Shown in pieces: positions 24,354 to 33,615 of a DNA stretch of 42,658 nt. How positions within the stretch are numbered: the first letter of the stretch is position 1; each line of letters begins with the position of its first letter. Source of the stretch: Paenibacillus humicus NBRC 102415 (lineage in GTDB: Bacteria; Bacillota; Bacilli; Paenibacillales; Paenibacillaceae); the NCBI RefSeq assembly GCF_004000905.1, contig NZ_BIMD01000043.1:1-42658 (forward strand), given 5' to 3'. The notes below the pieces were generated by a model that saw only the letters and a list, made by a program, of their open reading frames with translations, ran no database searches and was not told the DNA's origin. A program made the position numbers and the translations under genes.

Positions 24354-26311
24354 TCGAACAACTCCTCTTCCTCATTCATTTGGCTCAGCACAGCCCTGAG
24401 CTTGGCTTCCACCTCGCGCACGGAACCGTCCATCTGGCAGGCGGCATTCGTGAGATGACCGCCGCCGCCCATCCGTTCCATGACGACCTGGACGTTCATC
24501 TGGCCGAGCGACCTCGCGCTGATGCCGACGAGTCCGTCCTGCCGCTCCGCGATGACGAAGGATGCATAGACGCCCGTCATGTTCAGCAGCGTATCGGCCG
24601 ACTGCGCGATCAGCAGCTGGGAATAGCGCTGGCCCGGCTCCGTGACCGCCAGGGCGATGTGGTCATGCACGATTTCGGCATGCTTGATGATATCGGCTTT
24701 TTTCAAATACTCTTCCAAATCTTCCTTCAGCATCCGCTGCACCATCGACGTATCGGCGCCGTTGCGGCGCAGGAACGAGGCCGCCTCGAACGTGCGGGCG
24801 CCCGTGCGCAGCGCGAAGCTTTTCGTATCGACCGTGATGCCTGCGAGCAGAGACGTCGCTTCGCGGATGTCGAGCACGAGACGGTCGTGAATATACTGAA
24901 GCAGCTCCGTCACCAGCTCGCAGGCCGATGAAGCGTAAGGCTCCATGTAGATCAGCACCGCATTGGAGATGAACTCCTCTCCGCGGCGGTGATGGTCGAC
25001 GACGACGATCCGGCCGGTCTGGCCGAGGATGCGCGGCTCCTTGAGCATCGACGCCTTGTGCGTATCCACGACGACGACCAGCGTCCGGGCATCGACGAGC
25101 CCGAGGCTCTGCTCCGGCGAGATGAAGCGGCGGTACAGGCGCTCGTCTTCCTTGAGCAGCTCCATCATCTTCTGGATGGACGGGTTGATGCCCTCCAGGA
25201 CGATGAACGCTTCCTTGCCGAGATGCTGGGCTGCCTTGGCGACGCCGATCGCAGCGCCGATGGCATCCATATCCGGCATCTTATGGCCGACGATGACGAC
25301 CTTCTCGCTCTCGCGGATCATGTCGCGCAGCGCATGGGCGATGACCCTTGCGCGCACGCGGGTCCGCTTCTCGACCGCGTTGGATTTGCCGCCGTAGAAG
25401 CTCTGCCGCTCTCCCACCTTCACGGCCGCCTGGTCGCCTCCGCGGCCAAGCGCCATGTCCAGGCTGATCTGAGCCCACTGGCCAAGCTCCGATATGCTCG
25501 AAGCACCCGCAGCGAAGCCGATGCTGAGCGTCATCGGAATCTTGAGATCGCCGGTCATCTCCCGAACCTCGTCCAGGATGATGAATTTGGACAGCTCCAG
25601 CTGCCTCAGCGCCTTCTGATCGGTGATGAGAAGGAAGCGATCGGAGTTGAGCCGCTTGATATACAGGTTCTCCTGCTGCGACCATTCCGTGATTTCCGTC
25701 GTGACACGGGACAGCAGCGTCGTCCGCTGCTGATCGTCCATCGACTGCGACACCTCGTCGAGGTTGTCGATGAACACGATACCGAGCGCGAGCTTCTCTT
25801 CTTCATAAGCCTTGGACAGCTGCCACATCTCCGTGATTTCACGGATGTACAGAAGCTTTTCGCCCGGCTTGAACAGCAGCTCGTAAATATCGGCGCCGAC
25901 GGCGACCTCCATCTTGCCCGGCCTATCCTTGGCCTGGGCGAGCGCGGGGAACAGGTCGAGCAGCGGAACGCCGACAACCGAATCCCGGTCCATCATGTCC
26001 GCGACAAAAGGATTATGCCACTCTACGATACGATCCTCATTGAATAGAATGATGCCGAAAGGCAGCTCGTTGATGACTTCGCTGCCGACTTTTTTGACAC
26101 GGTAGGACAAGGTGCCCAAATATTTCTTGAGATCCTTGCGGAAAGCTTTTTCCGCCAGGAACATATAAACGCCGCAGAGGATCGTGAGGACGAACGCGGC
26201 CGCGCCAAGCGGCCACTCGAACCAGAACAAGGCCGCCGACAACGCGATCATGAGGACGAGAGCCAGCACCATATGGGTCCCGTGCCAGCGCTTAAGAAGC
26301 AACTTCGGCAT
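24350..26311 (-). CDS. gdpP: c-di-AMP phosphodiesterase GdpP
   Basis: A 653-residue membrane protein: two N-terminal membrane segments (about 13-50), a PAS-like domain (about 75-170), a degenerate GGDEF domain (about 170-300) in which the signature is SDRF, a DHH phosphoesterase domain and a DHHA1 domain. Catalytic motifs are [19 protein letters not shown]439-H440-H441 in VVVDHHRRG and GGGGH. It hydrolyses c-di-AMP to pApA and so affects potassium balance, wall stress and beta-lactam tolerance. Lies between DUF2232 (15-base gap) and rplI (overlap). Confidence 0.96.
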   Translation of the reverse strand: MPKLLLKRWHGTHMVLALVLMIALSAALFWFEWPLGAAAFVLTILCGVYMFLAEKAFRKDLKKYLGTLSYRVKKVGSEVINELPFGIILFNEDRIVEWHNPFVADMMDRDSVVGVPLLDLFPALAQAKDRPGKMEVAVGADIYELLFKPGEKLLYIREITEMWQLSKAYEEEKLALGIVFIDNLDEVSQSMDDQQRTTLLSRVTTEITEWSQQENLYIKRLNSDRFLLITDQKALRQLELSKFIILDEVREMTGDLKIPMTLSIGFAAGASSISELGQWAQISLDMALGRGGDQAAVKVGERQSFYGGKSNAVEKRTRVRARVIAHALRDMIRESEKVVIVGHKMPDMDAIGAAIGVAKAAQHLGKEAFIVLEGINPSIQKMMELLKEDERLYRRFISPEQSLGLVDARTLVVVVDTHKASMLKEPRILGQTGRIVVVDHHRRGEEFISNAVLIYMEPYASSACELVTELLQYIHDRLVLDIREATSLLAGITVDTKSFALRTGARTFEAASFLRRNGADTSMVQRMLKEDLEEYLKKADIIKHAEIVHDHIALAVTEPGQRYSQLLIAQSADTLLNMTGVYASFVIAERQDGLVGISARSLGQMNVQVVMERMGGGGHLTNAACQMDGSVREVEAKLRAVLSQMNEEEELFE

Positions 26312-26326
26312 AGTACACGCCCCTGT

Positions 26327-27235
26327 TCAATGTTTCTGGAACGACTTGCGGATCGGGAAGGCCGCATCCAGCACTCCGATCAGGCTGAGCGGAGGGAAGA
26401 TGAGCAGGATGATGCTGATGATGACCGGAACGGGCTTCGCCCAGCCCTTCTGATGCGCCAGGAAGAAGAAAAAGCCCATCGCCTGGACCGTGAAGGCCAT
26501 GCGAAGCAGCGGAACCAGGTTCATCAGAGCGACCGACAGGAACGAGCTGTCCCCAGCCGGGATGAACATCTGCACGACCAGCGCTATCAGATAGTACGTG
26601 ACGAGCACCCGGGGCAAGCGCCATTCATGGGCGGGCGGCATTCCGGGAACGGCCATGCCGAAGCCGGCCAGCGCCCTCCGGGACAAATACTGCGCGACAG
26701 CCGTTGCCGCGAACGCCATCAAGAGCAGCGCCTGAGGAATCGCCTGTACCGTCATCTTCACGACCATATCGGTATTCTCCGGCGTCCAAATATCCGACAT
26801 CAAGCCTTGGCTCGCTATGTTGCCTAGCATATCCTGCATCCGGTCCTGCATCTCGCGGATCAGAGAGACGCCGAATACCGACTCGAACACGAGCAGCTCG
26901 ACCAGCGCCAGCCCGAGTATCGTGAGCAGCACCGCCGTCATGGTCCTGCGGACGGGCTTGCCCTGCCGGTAATGATGGCCCATTACGATAGCGGGCACGA
27001 GGAAGAAGAGTCCGATAATGACAGAGGCGGGTCCGCTGCCCGGCACGAAAAAGGCGATCAGCAATACCGGCACGATATGAGCGGCGAACATTCCTCTGGA
27101 CAAAGTGGCGTATAGAACCACGAACGGCACCATGATCAAGGCGACGGTCAGCCAGTTCAGCAGCGGCACTCCCATAGAGAGCAGCAGCAAGAGAGCAATA
27201 GCGCTCCACAGGATGGATTTCCCACCGAATTTCAA
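26327..27235 (-). CDS. DUF2232 (YybS-like) membrane protein
   Basis: A 302-residue protein with about seven or eight membrane segments and few charged residues. The TTG start at 27235 has AAGAGGTG seven bases upstream. It matches the YybS/DUF2232 family by topology and by its fixed place just upstream of gdpP. Function unknown; the fold is thought to be related to ECF-type S components. First gene of the gdpP-rplI-dnaB operon. Confidence 0.88.
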   Translation of the reverse strand: MKFGGKSILWSAIALLLLLSMGVPLLNWLTVALIMVPFVVLYATLSRGMFAAHIVPVLLIAFFVPGSGPASVIIGLFFLVPAIVMGHHYRQGKPVRRTMTAVLLTILGLALVELLVFESVFGVSLIREMQDRMQDMLGNIASQGLMSDIWTPENTDMVVKMTVQAIPQALLLMAFAATAVAQYLSRRALAGFGMAVPGMPPAHEWRLPRVLVTYYLIALVVQMFIPAGDSSFLSVALMNLVPLLRMAFTVQAMGFFFFLAHQKGWAKPVPVIISIILLIFPPLSLIGVLDAAFPIRKSFQKH

Positions 27236-27310
27236 ACCCGTTCACCTCTTGGATTAATAAAGGTCTATCAATGCGCCTCCCGCCAAAAAACGCAGGAAGC
27301 TGTACCTCTC

Positions 27311-27337
27311 ATTATAACACAAATCCGCCCGGTGCAA
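27311..27337 (-). promoter_or_regulatory. Possible promoter of the DUF2232-gdpP-rplI-dnaB operon
   Basis: On the minus strand TATAAT (27316-27311) is perfect. TTGCAC (27337-27332) is a fair -35 but the spacer is only 15 bases. It lies about 75 bases before the DUF2232 start, in a region otherwise without genes (27236-27480). Confidence 0.55.
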
Positions 27338-27480
27338 GCTACGCCCGTACGGCTGGGATTGCCTGCCTCTCTCCTCCCGGGGGACTCTCCGCCGTTCCAG
27401 CCGTCATCCGACAGGCTCTCTGGACGGCCGCCAGGCGAGCTCCGGCCCGCCCGCGCTGCAGCGGCGGCTTGGATCCGCGC

Positions 27481-27516
27481 AAAAAATGCCCTGCCGCAAA
27501 CGCGGCAGGGCATGCA
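27481..27516 (-). terminator. Intrinsic terminator of the LCP-CBS operon
   Basis: On the minus strand ATGCCCTGCCGC pairs perfectly with GCGGCAGGGCAT around a four-base loop, followed by TTTTTTG. It ends the transcript from the CBS-protein gene. Confidence 0.92.
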
Positions 27517-27527
27517 GGAAGCTTGCT

Positions 27528-27938
27528 TCAGGATTTCTCCTGGAAGATGGACTTGGCGCAATAGTCGATGATGTCGCTGCGCCGGACGATGCCGATATAG
27601 CGCTGCATGTCGTCGACGACCGGCACGAAGTTCTGCACCTTGGCAAGCGAGATGAGATCCTCCATGTTGGCATCGATGCGGACCGGCTTGTTCCTCACCC
27701 GCATCGGCACCTCCGACAAGGTGACGCGGCTCGTCTGCTCGAAGCTGAGATTCTCGTTCTTCATGAACCAGAGAAGGTCGCCCTCCGTGACCGTGGCCGC
27801 ATACGCGCCGTTCTTATCCAGGATCGGCACCGCCGTATAGCGATGGTATTCCATCTTCTCCAGCGTCTGCCGAAGCGTCGCTTCAAGCGTCAATGTAATC
27901 GTCTCTGCCTTGGGCAGAAGAAAAAAAGCAATATTCAT
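27528..27938 (-). CDS. Tandem CBS-domain protein
   Basis: A 136-residue protein that consists of two CBS motifs: about 8-62 (LRQTLEKMEYHRYTAVPILDK) and about 75-132 (ANMEDLISLAKVQNFVPVVDD, YIGIVRRSDII). Such stand-alone pairs bind adenine nucleotides or c-di-AMP and act as sensors; some are cyclic-di-AMP-binding (CbpA/DarB type). The ligand cannot be told here. AGGAGAAG precedes the ATG. It follows the LCP gene by 28 bases and shares its transcript. Confidence 0.85.
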   Translation of the reverse strand: MNIAFFLLPKAETITLTLEATLRQTLEKMEYHRYTAVPILDKNGAYAATVTEGDLLWFMKNENLSFEQTSRVTLSEVPMRVRNKPVRIDANMEDLISLAKVQNFVPVVDDMQRYIGIVRRSDIIDYCAKSIFQEKS

Positions 27939-27966
27939 TTCTCAGCTTCTCCTATCTTGGAGAAGG

Positions 27967-29088
27967 TCACTGGTTCTCGTCATCGGAAGAAGCCGTCGTG
28001 ACCTCCGGTCCTTTGCCGGATTCGCTCTTGGCATCGTTGGTCGACCCCGAAGAGGCGTCCAGCGTTTCGCTGTCCTTCGATGCGGCGCCCGTCAGCTGCT
28101 CGATCGTCAAGGATTTGTTCATCCAGTCGGCGATCAGCTTCTTGCTCGCCTCGACGTCTTTCTCGTCGGCAAAGTAGTACCAGGCCCCATTCTCGCTAAG
28201 CTTATGCCCTTCGCCCTTGAGCGTATGGGTATAGATGGCGCGGTTGCCGCTCTGCAGCATCGCCTTGGCTTTGTCGATCATCTCCGATGGCGGAATGTCG
28301 GTCGCGAAGTTTTTGCCCATGATGCCGACGAATTCCGGAATGCGCGTCCATGAGGATACGCTGGAAGCCTCGTCCATGATGGATTCCACGAACGCCTGCT
28401 GGCGCTCGGTGCGGCTGATGTCGCCTCCGGCGTCTTCGCGGTAGCGGACGAAGTTGAGCGCGTCGGTGCCGTTGTACTTGCTCTGGCCGGCCTTGACGAC
28501 GAACTTCTCATGATCGGCTTCCTTGTTGACGAGATCCTTCTCGACCGGCAGCGGAATGCCGCCCATCGCGTCGATCAGGTTGCGGAAGCCCTCGAAGTTG
28601 ACCGCGGCATAATAATCGACCTGGTTGCCCAGCAGATTCTCCACCGTATCGACGGCCATTTTGGCTCCGCCGAATGCATAGGCATGCGTAATTTTGTCCT
28701 TCTTGTCCTTGCCGACGATCTCCGTGTAGGTGTCGCGCGGCATGGAGACCATCAGGATCGCTCCATCGGATGGACGAACGACCGTAAACATCATCGTGTC
28801 CGAGCGTCCTTGCTCGGCGCCGCGCGCATCCACTCCAAGGAGGAGGACGGAGTACGGGTCGGCTTTTTGGTATTTAACGGGATTGGCTGCGGGCGGCTTG
28901 CTGTCTACGGTCGGCTGGTACGAGCCCTCCAGCTGCTTCTCTACTTTTTTGGAAAGAAACATATCAAAGCCCCATAAGGCGAGAGTAGTCCGGTTGAAAT
29001 AGCCTACGGTTCCCAGGACGAGAAGGACGGCCAGGACGGAAGCCGTCCATGTCCACGCCTTGCGGGCGCGAGATTTTTTGGGTTTCAT
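27967..29088 (-). CDS. LCP-family (LytR-CpsA-Psr) wall polymer transferase
   Basis: A 373-residue protein with an N-terminal membrane segment (about 12-30) and an extracellular LCP domain (about 80-300). Conserved residues are visible in LLLGVDAR, RSDTMMF, SMPRDTY and FVRYREDAGGDISRTERQQ, which bind the pyrophosphate and polyprenyl chain. The tail (about 340-373) is Ser/Asp/Glu-rich. It attaches teichoic-acid-like or other glycopolymers to peptidoglycan. AAAGGA precedes the ATG. Divergent from the DUF4870 gene. Confidence 0.92.
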   Translation of the reverse strand: MKPKKSRARKAWTWTASVLAVLLVLGTVGYFNRTTLALWGFDMFLSKKVEKQLEGSYQPTVDSKPPAANPVKYQKADPYSVLLLGVDARGAEQGRSDTMMFTVVRPSDGAILMVSMPRDTYTEIVGKDKKDKITHAYAFGGAKMAVDTVENLLGNQVDYYAAVNFEGFRNLIDAMGGIPLPVEKDLVNKEADHEKFVVKAGQSKYNGTDALNFVRYREDAGGDISRTERQQAFVESIMDEASSVSSWTRIPEFVGIMGKNFATDIPPSEMIDKAKAMLQSGNRAIYTHTLKGEGHKLSENGAWYYFADEKDVEASKKLIADWMNKSLTIEQLTGAASKDSETLDASSGSTNDAKSESGKGPEVTTASSDDENQ

Positions 29089-29279
29089 GATTGAATTCCT
29101 TTCTGCTGAGGGTGCACGGCTCCATTCATTTTAGCCTAACTGTAGACGAGTAACCTTAAAGAATAGTTACAAATTGCTTAAAACTTGATCGCAAATAGCC
29201 CTGTATCCATCGCATACCCGCGCGCCAATGCACATAAACATGGCCTAATGACTGTATTTTATGGAAAAGGAGCCTGGAC

Positions 29280-29633
29280 ATGCACCCTTCTCCAAGAAGA
29301 CCCGATCCGTCTTCCACCGGCCTCGATCCGCGTCTGGCCGCATTCCTCGGTTATCTCGGCAGCTTCGTCGGAGCCTTCCTGCTCCTTCTATTGGAAAAGA
29401 AGAGCCGGTATGTCCGCTTCCATGCCGTGCAATCCATCCTTTTCTCCGCAGCTTACCTATGCCTGAGCATGGTTTTCGCCCTCATCCCCGTCATCGGCTG
29501 GCTGCTTGGAGGCTTGCTCGCTCCGCTCGCCCTGCTGGTCTGGATCGGCCTCATGATCGTTTCCTTGCAGGGCAAGCAAGCCCGGCTGCCCGTGCTCGGG
29601 GACTGGGCCGAGATGATCAGCGGCGAGTTCTAG
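29280..29633 (+). CDS. DUF4870 small membrane protein
   Basis: A 117-residue protein with three membrane segments after a Pro-rich start. LDPRLAAFLGYLG, then LLLEKKSRYVRFHAVQSILF and VPVIGWLLGGLLAPLALLVW-like segments are the DUF4870 pattern (chloroplast Tic20-like fold). Function unknown. AAAGGAG stands eight bases before the ATG. It converges with the DUF1836 gene, with only five bases between the stops and no clear terminator. Confidence 0.85.
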   Translation: MHPSPRRPDPSSTGLDPRLAAFLGYLGSFVGAFLLLLLEKKSRYVRFHAVQSILFSAAYLCLSMVFALIPVIGWLLGGLLAPLALLVWIGLMIVSLQGKQARLPVLGDWAEMISGEF

Positions 29634-29638
29634 CCCAA

Positions 29639-30400
29639 TCAGTTCAGGAACAGCGTGGCGTTGCAGTACCTTCTCGACAGGGAATGGAAATAGGCGGCTT
29701 GAACGGAGAACACGGCGATCAGCAGCAGATTGCCGAGCGCTTCGGCCTCCGCTTCATCCAAGCCGGACAAGCCGCTGATATAGCGGCTTGCCCCTTCCCT
29801 TGCCTTGGTCTCCAGGCTGCTCTCCATGCCGTTGCCGGCTGCGGTCTCCGAGGGAGCCGCATCAAGAATTTGATCTCCGTCGGCATCCAATTCTTCAAAT
29901 AGAGCAGAATAAGCCTGGTAAAAGTCCACGGGGCTGAGAAGGCTTTTCTCTCCTCCGCAGCCGAACAGCCGGCCCAGAAGCTTGCGGATGGATTCAAAGT
30001 CCAGACTGGCCTTCAAGTCATCGATAATGAATAGAAGCGCCGCCTGTTCGAGCGAGTACTTCTTGCCGGCTTTGGGCGATTCAAAGTACCGCTTGAAGTC
30101 CCGCTTGACCCAGTTCTGCATGGCCGTGATGGAGAGGCCCGCATATGGAATCAGCTGGCCGAGAGCCGCAGCCTCCTGGAGGGACATTCCCTTGAGTCCC
30201 TGTCCCTTCATTAGCTTCTCCAGAACGGCCGGCCAATCCGTGGACAGGAACGCCGGCAGTGCCCTGCCCGAGCTTACTTGCTTGCGATGGCCCTTTTTCC
30301 AGGCCTGCTGGACGATCTGAATCGGGGTGAGTTCGCCCTTCCCGTCCAGAGACATGAGCAGCGCCGCCATTTCGCTGCGCTTAAGCAGAAATGATTCCAC
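29639..30400 (-). CDS. DUF1836 domain protein
   Basis: A 253-residue protein from GTG 30400 (GGGAGGAAAG upstream). The DUF1836 domain includes AGLSITAMQNWVKRDFKRYFESPKAGKKYS and LEQAALLFIIDDLKASLDFESI, a MerR-like helix-turn-helix followed by a helical sensor part. A C-terminal extension (about 185-253) is helical and hydrophobic and is not typical of the shortest members. Probably a DNA-binding regulator; its target is unknown. Confidence 0.78.
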   Translation of the reverse strand: MESFLLKRSEMAALLMSLDGKGELTPIQIVQQAWKKGHRKQVSSGRALPAFLSTDWPAVLEKLMKGQGLKGMSLQEAAALGQLIPYAGLSITAMQNWVKRDFKRYFESPKAGKKYSLEQAALLFIIDDLKASLDFESIRKLLGRLFGCGGEKSLLSPVDFYQAYSALFEELDADGDQILDAAPSETAAGNGMESSLETKAREGASRYISGLSGLDEAEAEALGNLLLIAVFSVQAAYFHSLSRRYCNATLFLN

Positions 30401-30561
30401 TGCCGCTTTCCTCCCTTCGGATTCGTTATCCGATCATATGAACCTATCATAAAGCCCGCAAATAGGCCTGTAAAGGCAAGCGCGGGCATGAAAAGAGCTT
30501 ATTTCTGCGTGACAAAGACCGCTAATGAGCTTATACCGTCCGGCAAGGCCTTTTCAAACAG

Positions 30562-30591
30562 TTGAAGTGAGATCCTCAAGTTCGTTATACT
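30562..30591 (+). promoter_or_regulatory. Promoter of the CNNM/CorC gene
   Basis: TTGAAG (30562-30567), 18-base spacer and TATACT (30586-30591) fit a sigma-A promoter, about 50 bases before the ATG at 30640. Confidence 0.6.
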
Positions 30592-30639
30592 GGTTCATAA
30601 GAACTTATTCTAAGATGAAAAGGATGTCGATGTACACGA

Positions 30640-31980
30640 ATGGACAGTATAGGCTTAAATTTGGCTTTGGTGGCTTTGCTTATCTTTTTGACCGCCTTCT
30701 TTGTAGCAACGGAATTCGCCATTATCCGAATCCGCCCCAGCCGCGTCAACCAGCTGGTGCTTGAAGGCCGCAAAGGCGCCTTAGCCGTGCAGCGCGTTAC
30801 CAGCAACCTGGACGGTTACCTGTCCGCCTGTCAGCTCGGTATCACCATTACCGCCCTCGGTCTTGGCTGGCTCGGCGAACCTACTGTAGAGGAGCTGCTG
30901 CATCCGCTATTCACTCGATTCGAACTGAATGAGAGAGTGAGTAGTCTACTGTCCTTCCTGATCGCTTTTGTCATCGTGACCTATCTTCACGTGGTCGTCG
31001 GCGAGCTGGCCCCTAAATCCTGGGCGATCCAAAAAGCCGAATTCATCAGCTTTCTCGTTGCCAAGCCAATCATCCTGTTCCATAAAGTGCTCTACCCGTT
31101 CATCTGGGTGCTGAACGGCTCCGCCAACGGCCTGATCCGCCTGTTCGGCCTGCATCCCGCCAAGGAGCATGAGGATGCCCACTCCGAAGAGGAAATTCAG
31201 ATCATCCTGAGCGAAAGCCTCCAGAGCGGCAAGATCAACACGACCGAATACGGCTATGTCAGCCGGATCTTCGCTTTCGATGAGATGGTCGCCAGAGAGA
31301 TCATGGTGCCGCGCACCGATATGGTCTGCCTGTTCACGAACCATACCCGCGAAGAGAACCTGGCTGTCATCCAGCGTGAACAATATACCCGATTCCCTGT
31401 CGCTACCGAGAGCAAGGACAACATCGTCGGCATGATCAACACGAAGCAGCTCTTCCTGACTTACCAGGAAGACAAGGAATTCAAGATGAAGGATCTCATT
31501 CATCCCGTCCTGTCGGTGCCGGAGAGCATCCCGGTCAAGCAGCTTCTGCAGCGCATGCAGCGCGACCGCGTCCATATCGCCATTCTTGTGGATGAGTACG
31601 GCGGCACATCCGGCCTCATCACGATCGAGGACATTCTGGAGGAGATCGTCGGCGAGATCCGCGATGAGTTCGATGAAGACGAGCGCCGCGAGATCGAGAA
31701 GCTTGAGGAGAACTGCTACCTGCTGGACGGCAAGGTTTCCCTCGATGAGCTTGGCCATATGGTCGGACACGACTTCAACGACGAAGACACCGATACGATC
31801 GGAGGCTGGCTCTACGCCCGCATCCCTTCGCCGAAGCCCGGATTCCGGTACGAATTCGACAACATGACCTTCATCATTCGCGAAGCGACCAAGAACCGGA
31901 TCCGCAAGGTCGAGATGATCATACGCGATTCGGCCGATGAATTCGAAGATACTCCTGAGCTTCACGATCAGGAAGACTGA
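30640..31980 (+). CDS. CNNM/CorC (hemolysin-family) transporter or ion-efflux protein
   Basis: A 446-residue membrane protein. The CNNM (DUF21) domain (about 1-195) has four membrane segments and the family marks RVTSNLDGYLSACQLGITI and LGWLGEPTVEELL. A CBS pair (about 215-335) contains VPRTDMVCL, YTRFPVATES and HIAILVDEYGGTSGLITIED. A CorC/HlyC C-terminal domain (about 355-435) follows. Relatives export magnesium or sodium; the name hemolysin is historical. The ribosome site AAGGATG is somewhat far from the ATG. Own promoter and terminator. Confidence 0.93.
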   Translation: MDSIGLNLALVALLIFLTAFFVATEFAIIRIRPSRVNQLVLEGRKGALAVQRVTSNLDGYLSACQLGITITALGLGWLGEPTVEELLHPLFTRFELNERVSSLLSFLIAFVIVTYLHVVVGELAPKSWAIQKAEFISFLVAKPIILFHKVLYPFIWVLNGSANGLIRLFGLHPAKEHEDAHSEEEIQIILSESLQSGKINTTEYGYVSRIFAFDEMVAREIMVPRTDMVCLFTNHTREENLAVIQREQYTRFPVATESKDNIVGMINTKQLFLTYQEDKEFKMKDLIHPVLSVPESIPVKQLLQRMQRDRVHIAILVDEYGGTSGLITIEDILEEIVGEIRDEFDEDERREIEKLEENCYLLDGKVSLDELGHMVGHDFNDEDTDTIGGWLYARIPSPKPGFRYEFDNMTFIIREATKNRIRKVEMIIRDSADEFEDTPELHDQED

Positions 31981-31989
31981 TCCCGCTTC

Positions 31990-32020
31990 AGCCCTGCTCT
32001 TATGAGCGGGGCTTTTTTTT
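31990..32020 (+). terminator. Intrinsic terminator of the CNNM/CorC gene
   Basis: AGCCCTGCTC pairs with GAGCGGGGCT around four bases, followed by eight T. Confidence 0.93.
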
Positions 32021-32049
32021 GCATGCCGAAGCGGCTGTCCAGGCAAACT

Positions 32050-32086
32050 AAAAACAGCCCCTCCGGAAATCCGGAAGAGCTGTTGT
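32050..32086 (-). terminator. Intrinsic terminator of rpsR
   Basis: On the minus strand ACAGCTCTTCCGG pairs with CCGGAGGGGCTGT around a four-base loop, followed by TTTTAG. It lies ten bases after the rpsR stop. Confidence 0.9.
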
Positions 32087-32095
32087 CGCAACGGC

Positions 32096-32374
32096 TTAGT
32101 TGTCCGTCGTATATGGCAGCAGTGCAACTTGACGCGAACGCTTGATAGCGGTCGTCAGGGCGCGCTGGTATTTCGCGCTGGTGCCCGTTACACGGCGTGG
32201 CAGAATTTTGCCGCGCTCGCTGATGAATTTCTTGAGCAGATCCGTGTCCTTGTAATCAATGTGCTTGATTTTGTTCACGGTGAAGTAGCAGACTTTACGG
32301 CGCTTGTTACGGCCGCCTTTGCGGAATTTGCGTTCTGGACGCTCGCCGCCGTCTTCTCTTTGCTTGAATCCCAT
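32096..32374 (-). CDS. rpsR: 30S ribosomal protein S18
   Basis: 92 residues with the S18 core: [68 protein letters not shown] precedes the ATG. In Firmicutes rpsR is normally the third gene of rpsF-ssb-rpsR. Here only the last codons of a possible ssb (CTC CCG TTC TAA, 32406-32395) precede it. No clear promoter is visible close by; a weak TTTACA/AATAAA pair lies within the foreign DNA. Confidence 0.97.
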   Translation of the reverse strand: MGFKQREDGGERPERKFRKGGRNKRRKVCYFTVNKIKHIDYKDTDLLKKFISERGKILPRRVTGTSAKYQRALTTAIKRSRQVALLPYTTDN

Positions 32375-32394
32375 GGTTTATCCGTCCTTTCTAG

Positions 32395-32406
32395 TTAGAA
32401 CGGGAG
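32395..32406 (-). pseudogene. Remnant of the ssb 3' end
   Basis: On the minus strand, 20 bases before the rpsR start, the codons CTC CCG TTC TAA give Leu-Pro-Phe-stop, the invariant tip of bacterial single-strand binding protein (DDDLPF or DDIPF). The acidic codons before it are missing. This suggests that the junction with the inserted or rearranged DNA falls within the last codons of ssb. The match is very short, so it depends on the conserved operon order. Confidence 0.5.
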
Positions 32407-32453
32407 TATTGAAGAACGCATACTGTGTAATTCCCCAATACTCCTTGTTCTAA
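32395..32453. repeat. Inverted repeat at the core/island junction
   Basis: TTAGAACGGGAGTATTG (32395-32411) and CAATACTCCTTGTTCTAA (32436-32453) are inverted copies with one base gap and one mismatch, around a 24-base loop. One arm contains the presumed ssb end. It could fold in the rpsR leader RNA or mark the end of a mobile element. Confidence 0.55.
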
Positions 32454-32898
32454 TTGAGTTTTTATTGGTTACACACCGTCCCTGTGTAAACCGTGAATTC
32501 ACTTTTCTAAAATTACCACAAATACGTCTAGAAATCAAATGTTTAAATCGGACCTCGTTCCGACTCGATAATTGTACTTAAACAACCTCCTCGGTATATA
32601 TACTAATGGTGGGGTACAGTCCCCTCCTTGCACTTAGAGCAAATAGGCTGCCACGATTGGTTGTTCTGGTAGTCTATTTGTCTCTCCAGAACTAAACATG
32701 CAGAATTTAAACTTTTCCAGACGAGAGATGCATATGTAAATTTTTGTACTAAGCCCTCGTTGTCCCTGTTATTTTTCTTACTCTAAGGATTTAGCTGTTT
32801 ATGATTATTCGCTTCGTCATTACTGCCAATTTCAACATAATATACGCTAACGTTCCGTAGACGGTTTCCTGTTCTTCATCCTCTCCCTCGGTGATACT
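32454..32898. other. AT-rich non-coding stretch at the island edge
   Basis: No convincing gene is seen over 445 bases. It contains several short inverted repeats: GGTTACACA with TGTGTAAACC (32467-32492), GGGG-x6-CCCC at about 32611-32624, and TTCTGG with CCAGAA (about 32663-32691). These could be decayed ends of insertion sequences, but no transposase reading frame is left. Confidence 0.4.
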
Positions 32899-33275
32899 TT
32901 ATTTCGGAGCGAAACCATGCAGCAACAGCAGCTCATATGTCGCAAGGATGCCATTAGAGTCGCCGTATCGCGTCTCGTAGTGCTGGAACATGTCGTGAAA
33001 AAGGCGGCGTAGGCCGATTCGGCCGGAAGGGGAGGCTACCGAGGCGCTGGCGCCGATCGCTTTTATCGCATGGAGAAAATCGCGCACCGTCGGGTACCGT
33101 TCGATGCGGACGTTTTGGCGGCGCCGCGGGTTCATAAACCCGGCTGCGGCCAGCATTGCGTTCCACTCCTTAGCTGTATGCAGCGGCAGGCCGTGGCGCT
33201 GCGGCTTCAAGCCCTGCGCACGGTAAGCGAGCTCGAATGCGGTATGCAGCTCTCGAAACGTCTCCAGGCATTACA
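32899..33275 (-). pseudogene. bioC: 3' fragment of bioC (malonyl-ACP O-methyltransferase)
   Basis: The minus-strand frame from about 33275 reads ETFRELHTAFELAYRAQG, RHGLPLHTAKEWNAML and RYPTVRDFLHAIKAIGASAS, ending at a normal stop at 32899. The VRDFLHAIKAIGA segment is typical of BioC, which caps malonyl-ACP for pimelate synthesis in biotin formation. About 124 of some 270 residues remain. The methyltransferase core is gone and a stop lies just before the fragment, so it is dead. Confidence 0.7.
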
Positions 33276-33289
33276 GGTGAGCGTTACTC

Positions 33290-33615
33290 CTAGTTCTTTA
33301 CACAAATCGTCATAAATCTGTTCTGTAGGATGCTCCTCTATGAAATGTCTTGTAAGAAATTCATACCATACCTGGTGCGTTAACCCGCGAGCTATAACAG
33401 CGAGGCAAGCAGATTGCTCCGTGAGTTCCCGCGCTACGCCGGCGCTGTACAAAACTTCGCACACCTTGTAATTGAGGCGATTGCTTCTTAAAATCATAAT
33501 TCGCCGAACATACCACAGCCGTTTCCTCATCGACGACCATCACCTTTGCGTGCAGCATCCCTTTTTCGTACATGTAAATCTGTACCCGGCTTCCGTAGTA
33601 GGTACGGCTCCTATC
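33290..33615 (-). pseudogene. Frameshifted fragment of a cardiolipin synthase gene plus unidentified tail
   Basis: From about 33615 the minus strand reads SRTYYGS, then YEKGMLHAKVMVVDEETAVV and CSANYDF, the second HKD motif (H-x-K-x4-D) of a phospholipase-D-type cardiolipin synthase. Near 33493 the frame shifts by one and continues SNRLNYKVCEVLYSAGVAREL-type residues, matching the intact enzyme at 40675 (RLNYEVCAVMYHSDVARELTEQ). After LTEQ the sequence no longer matches and reads LTHQVWYEFLTRHF and EQIYDDLCKELG, of unknown origin. It is a remnant of a second copy, without the N-terminal 400 residues. Confidence 0.75.

Noticed and set aside
29280-29640. Toxin-antitoxin or phage-defence pair formed by DUF4870 and DUF1836 genes
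   Set aside because: They are convergent, not an operon, and each belongs to a widespread housekeeping-type family.
32454-32700. Intact insertion sequence at the island edge
   Set aside because: Short inverted repeats are present, but no transposase frame or defined terminal repeats with target duplication could be found.
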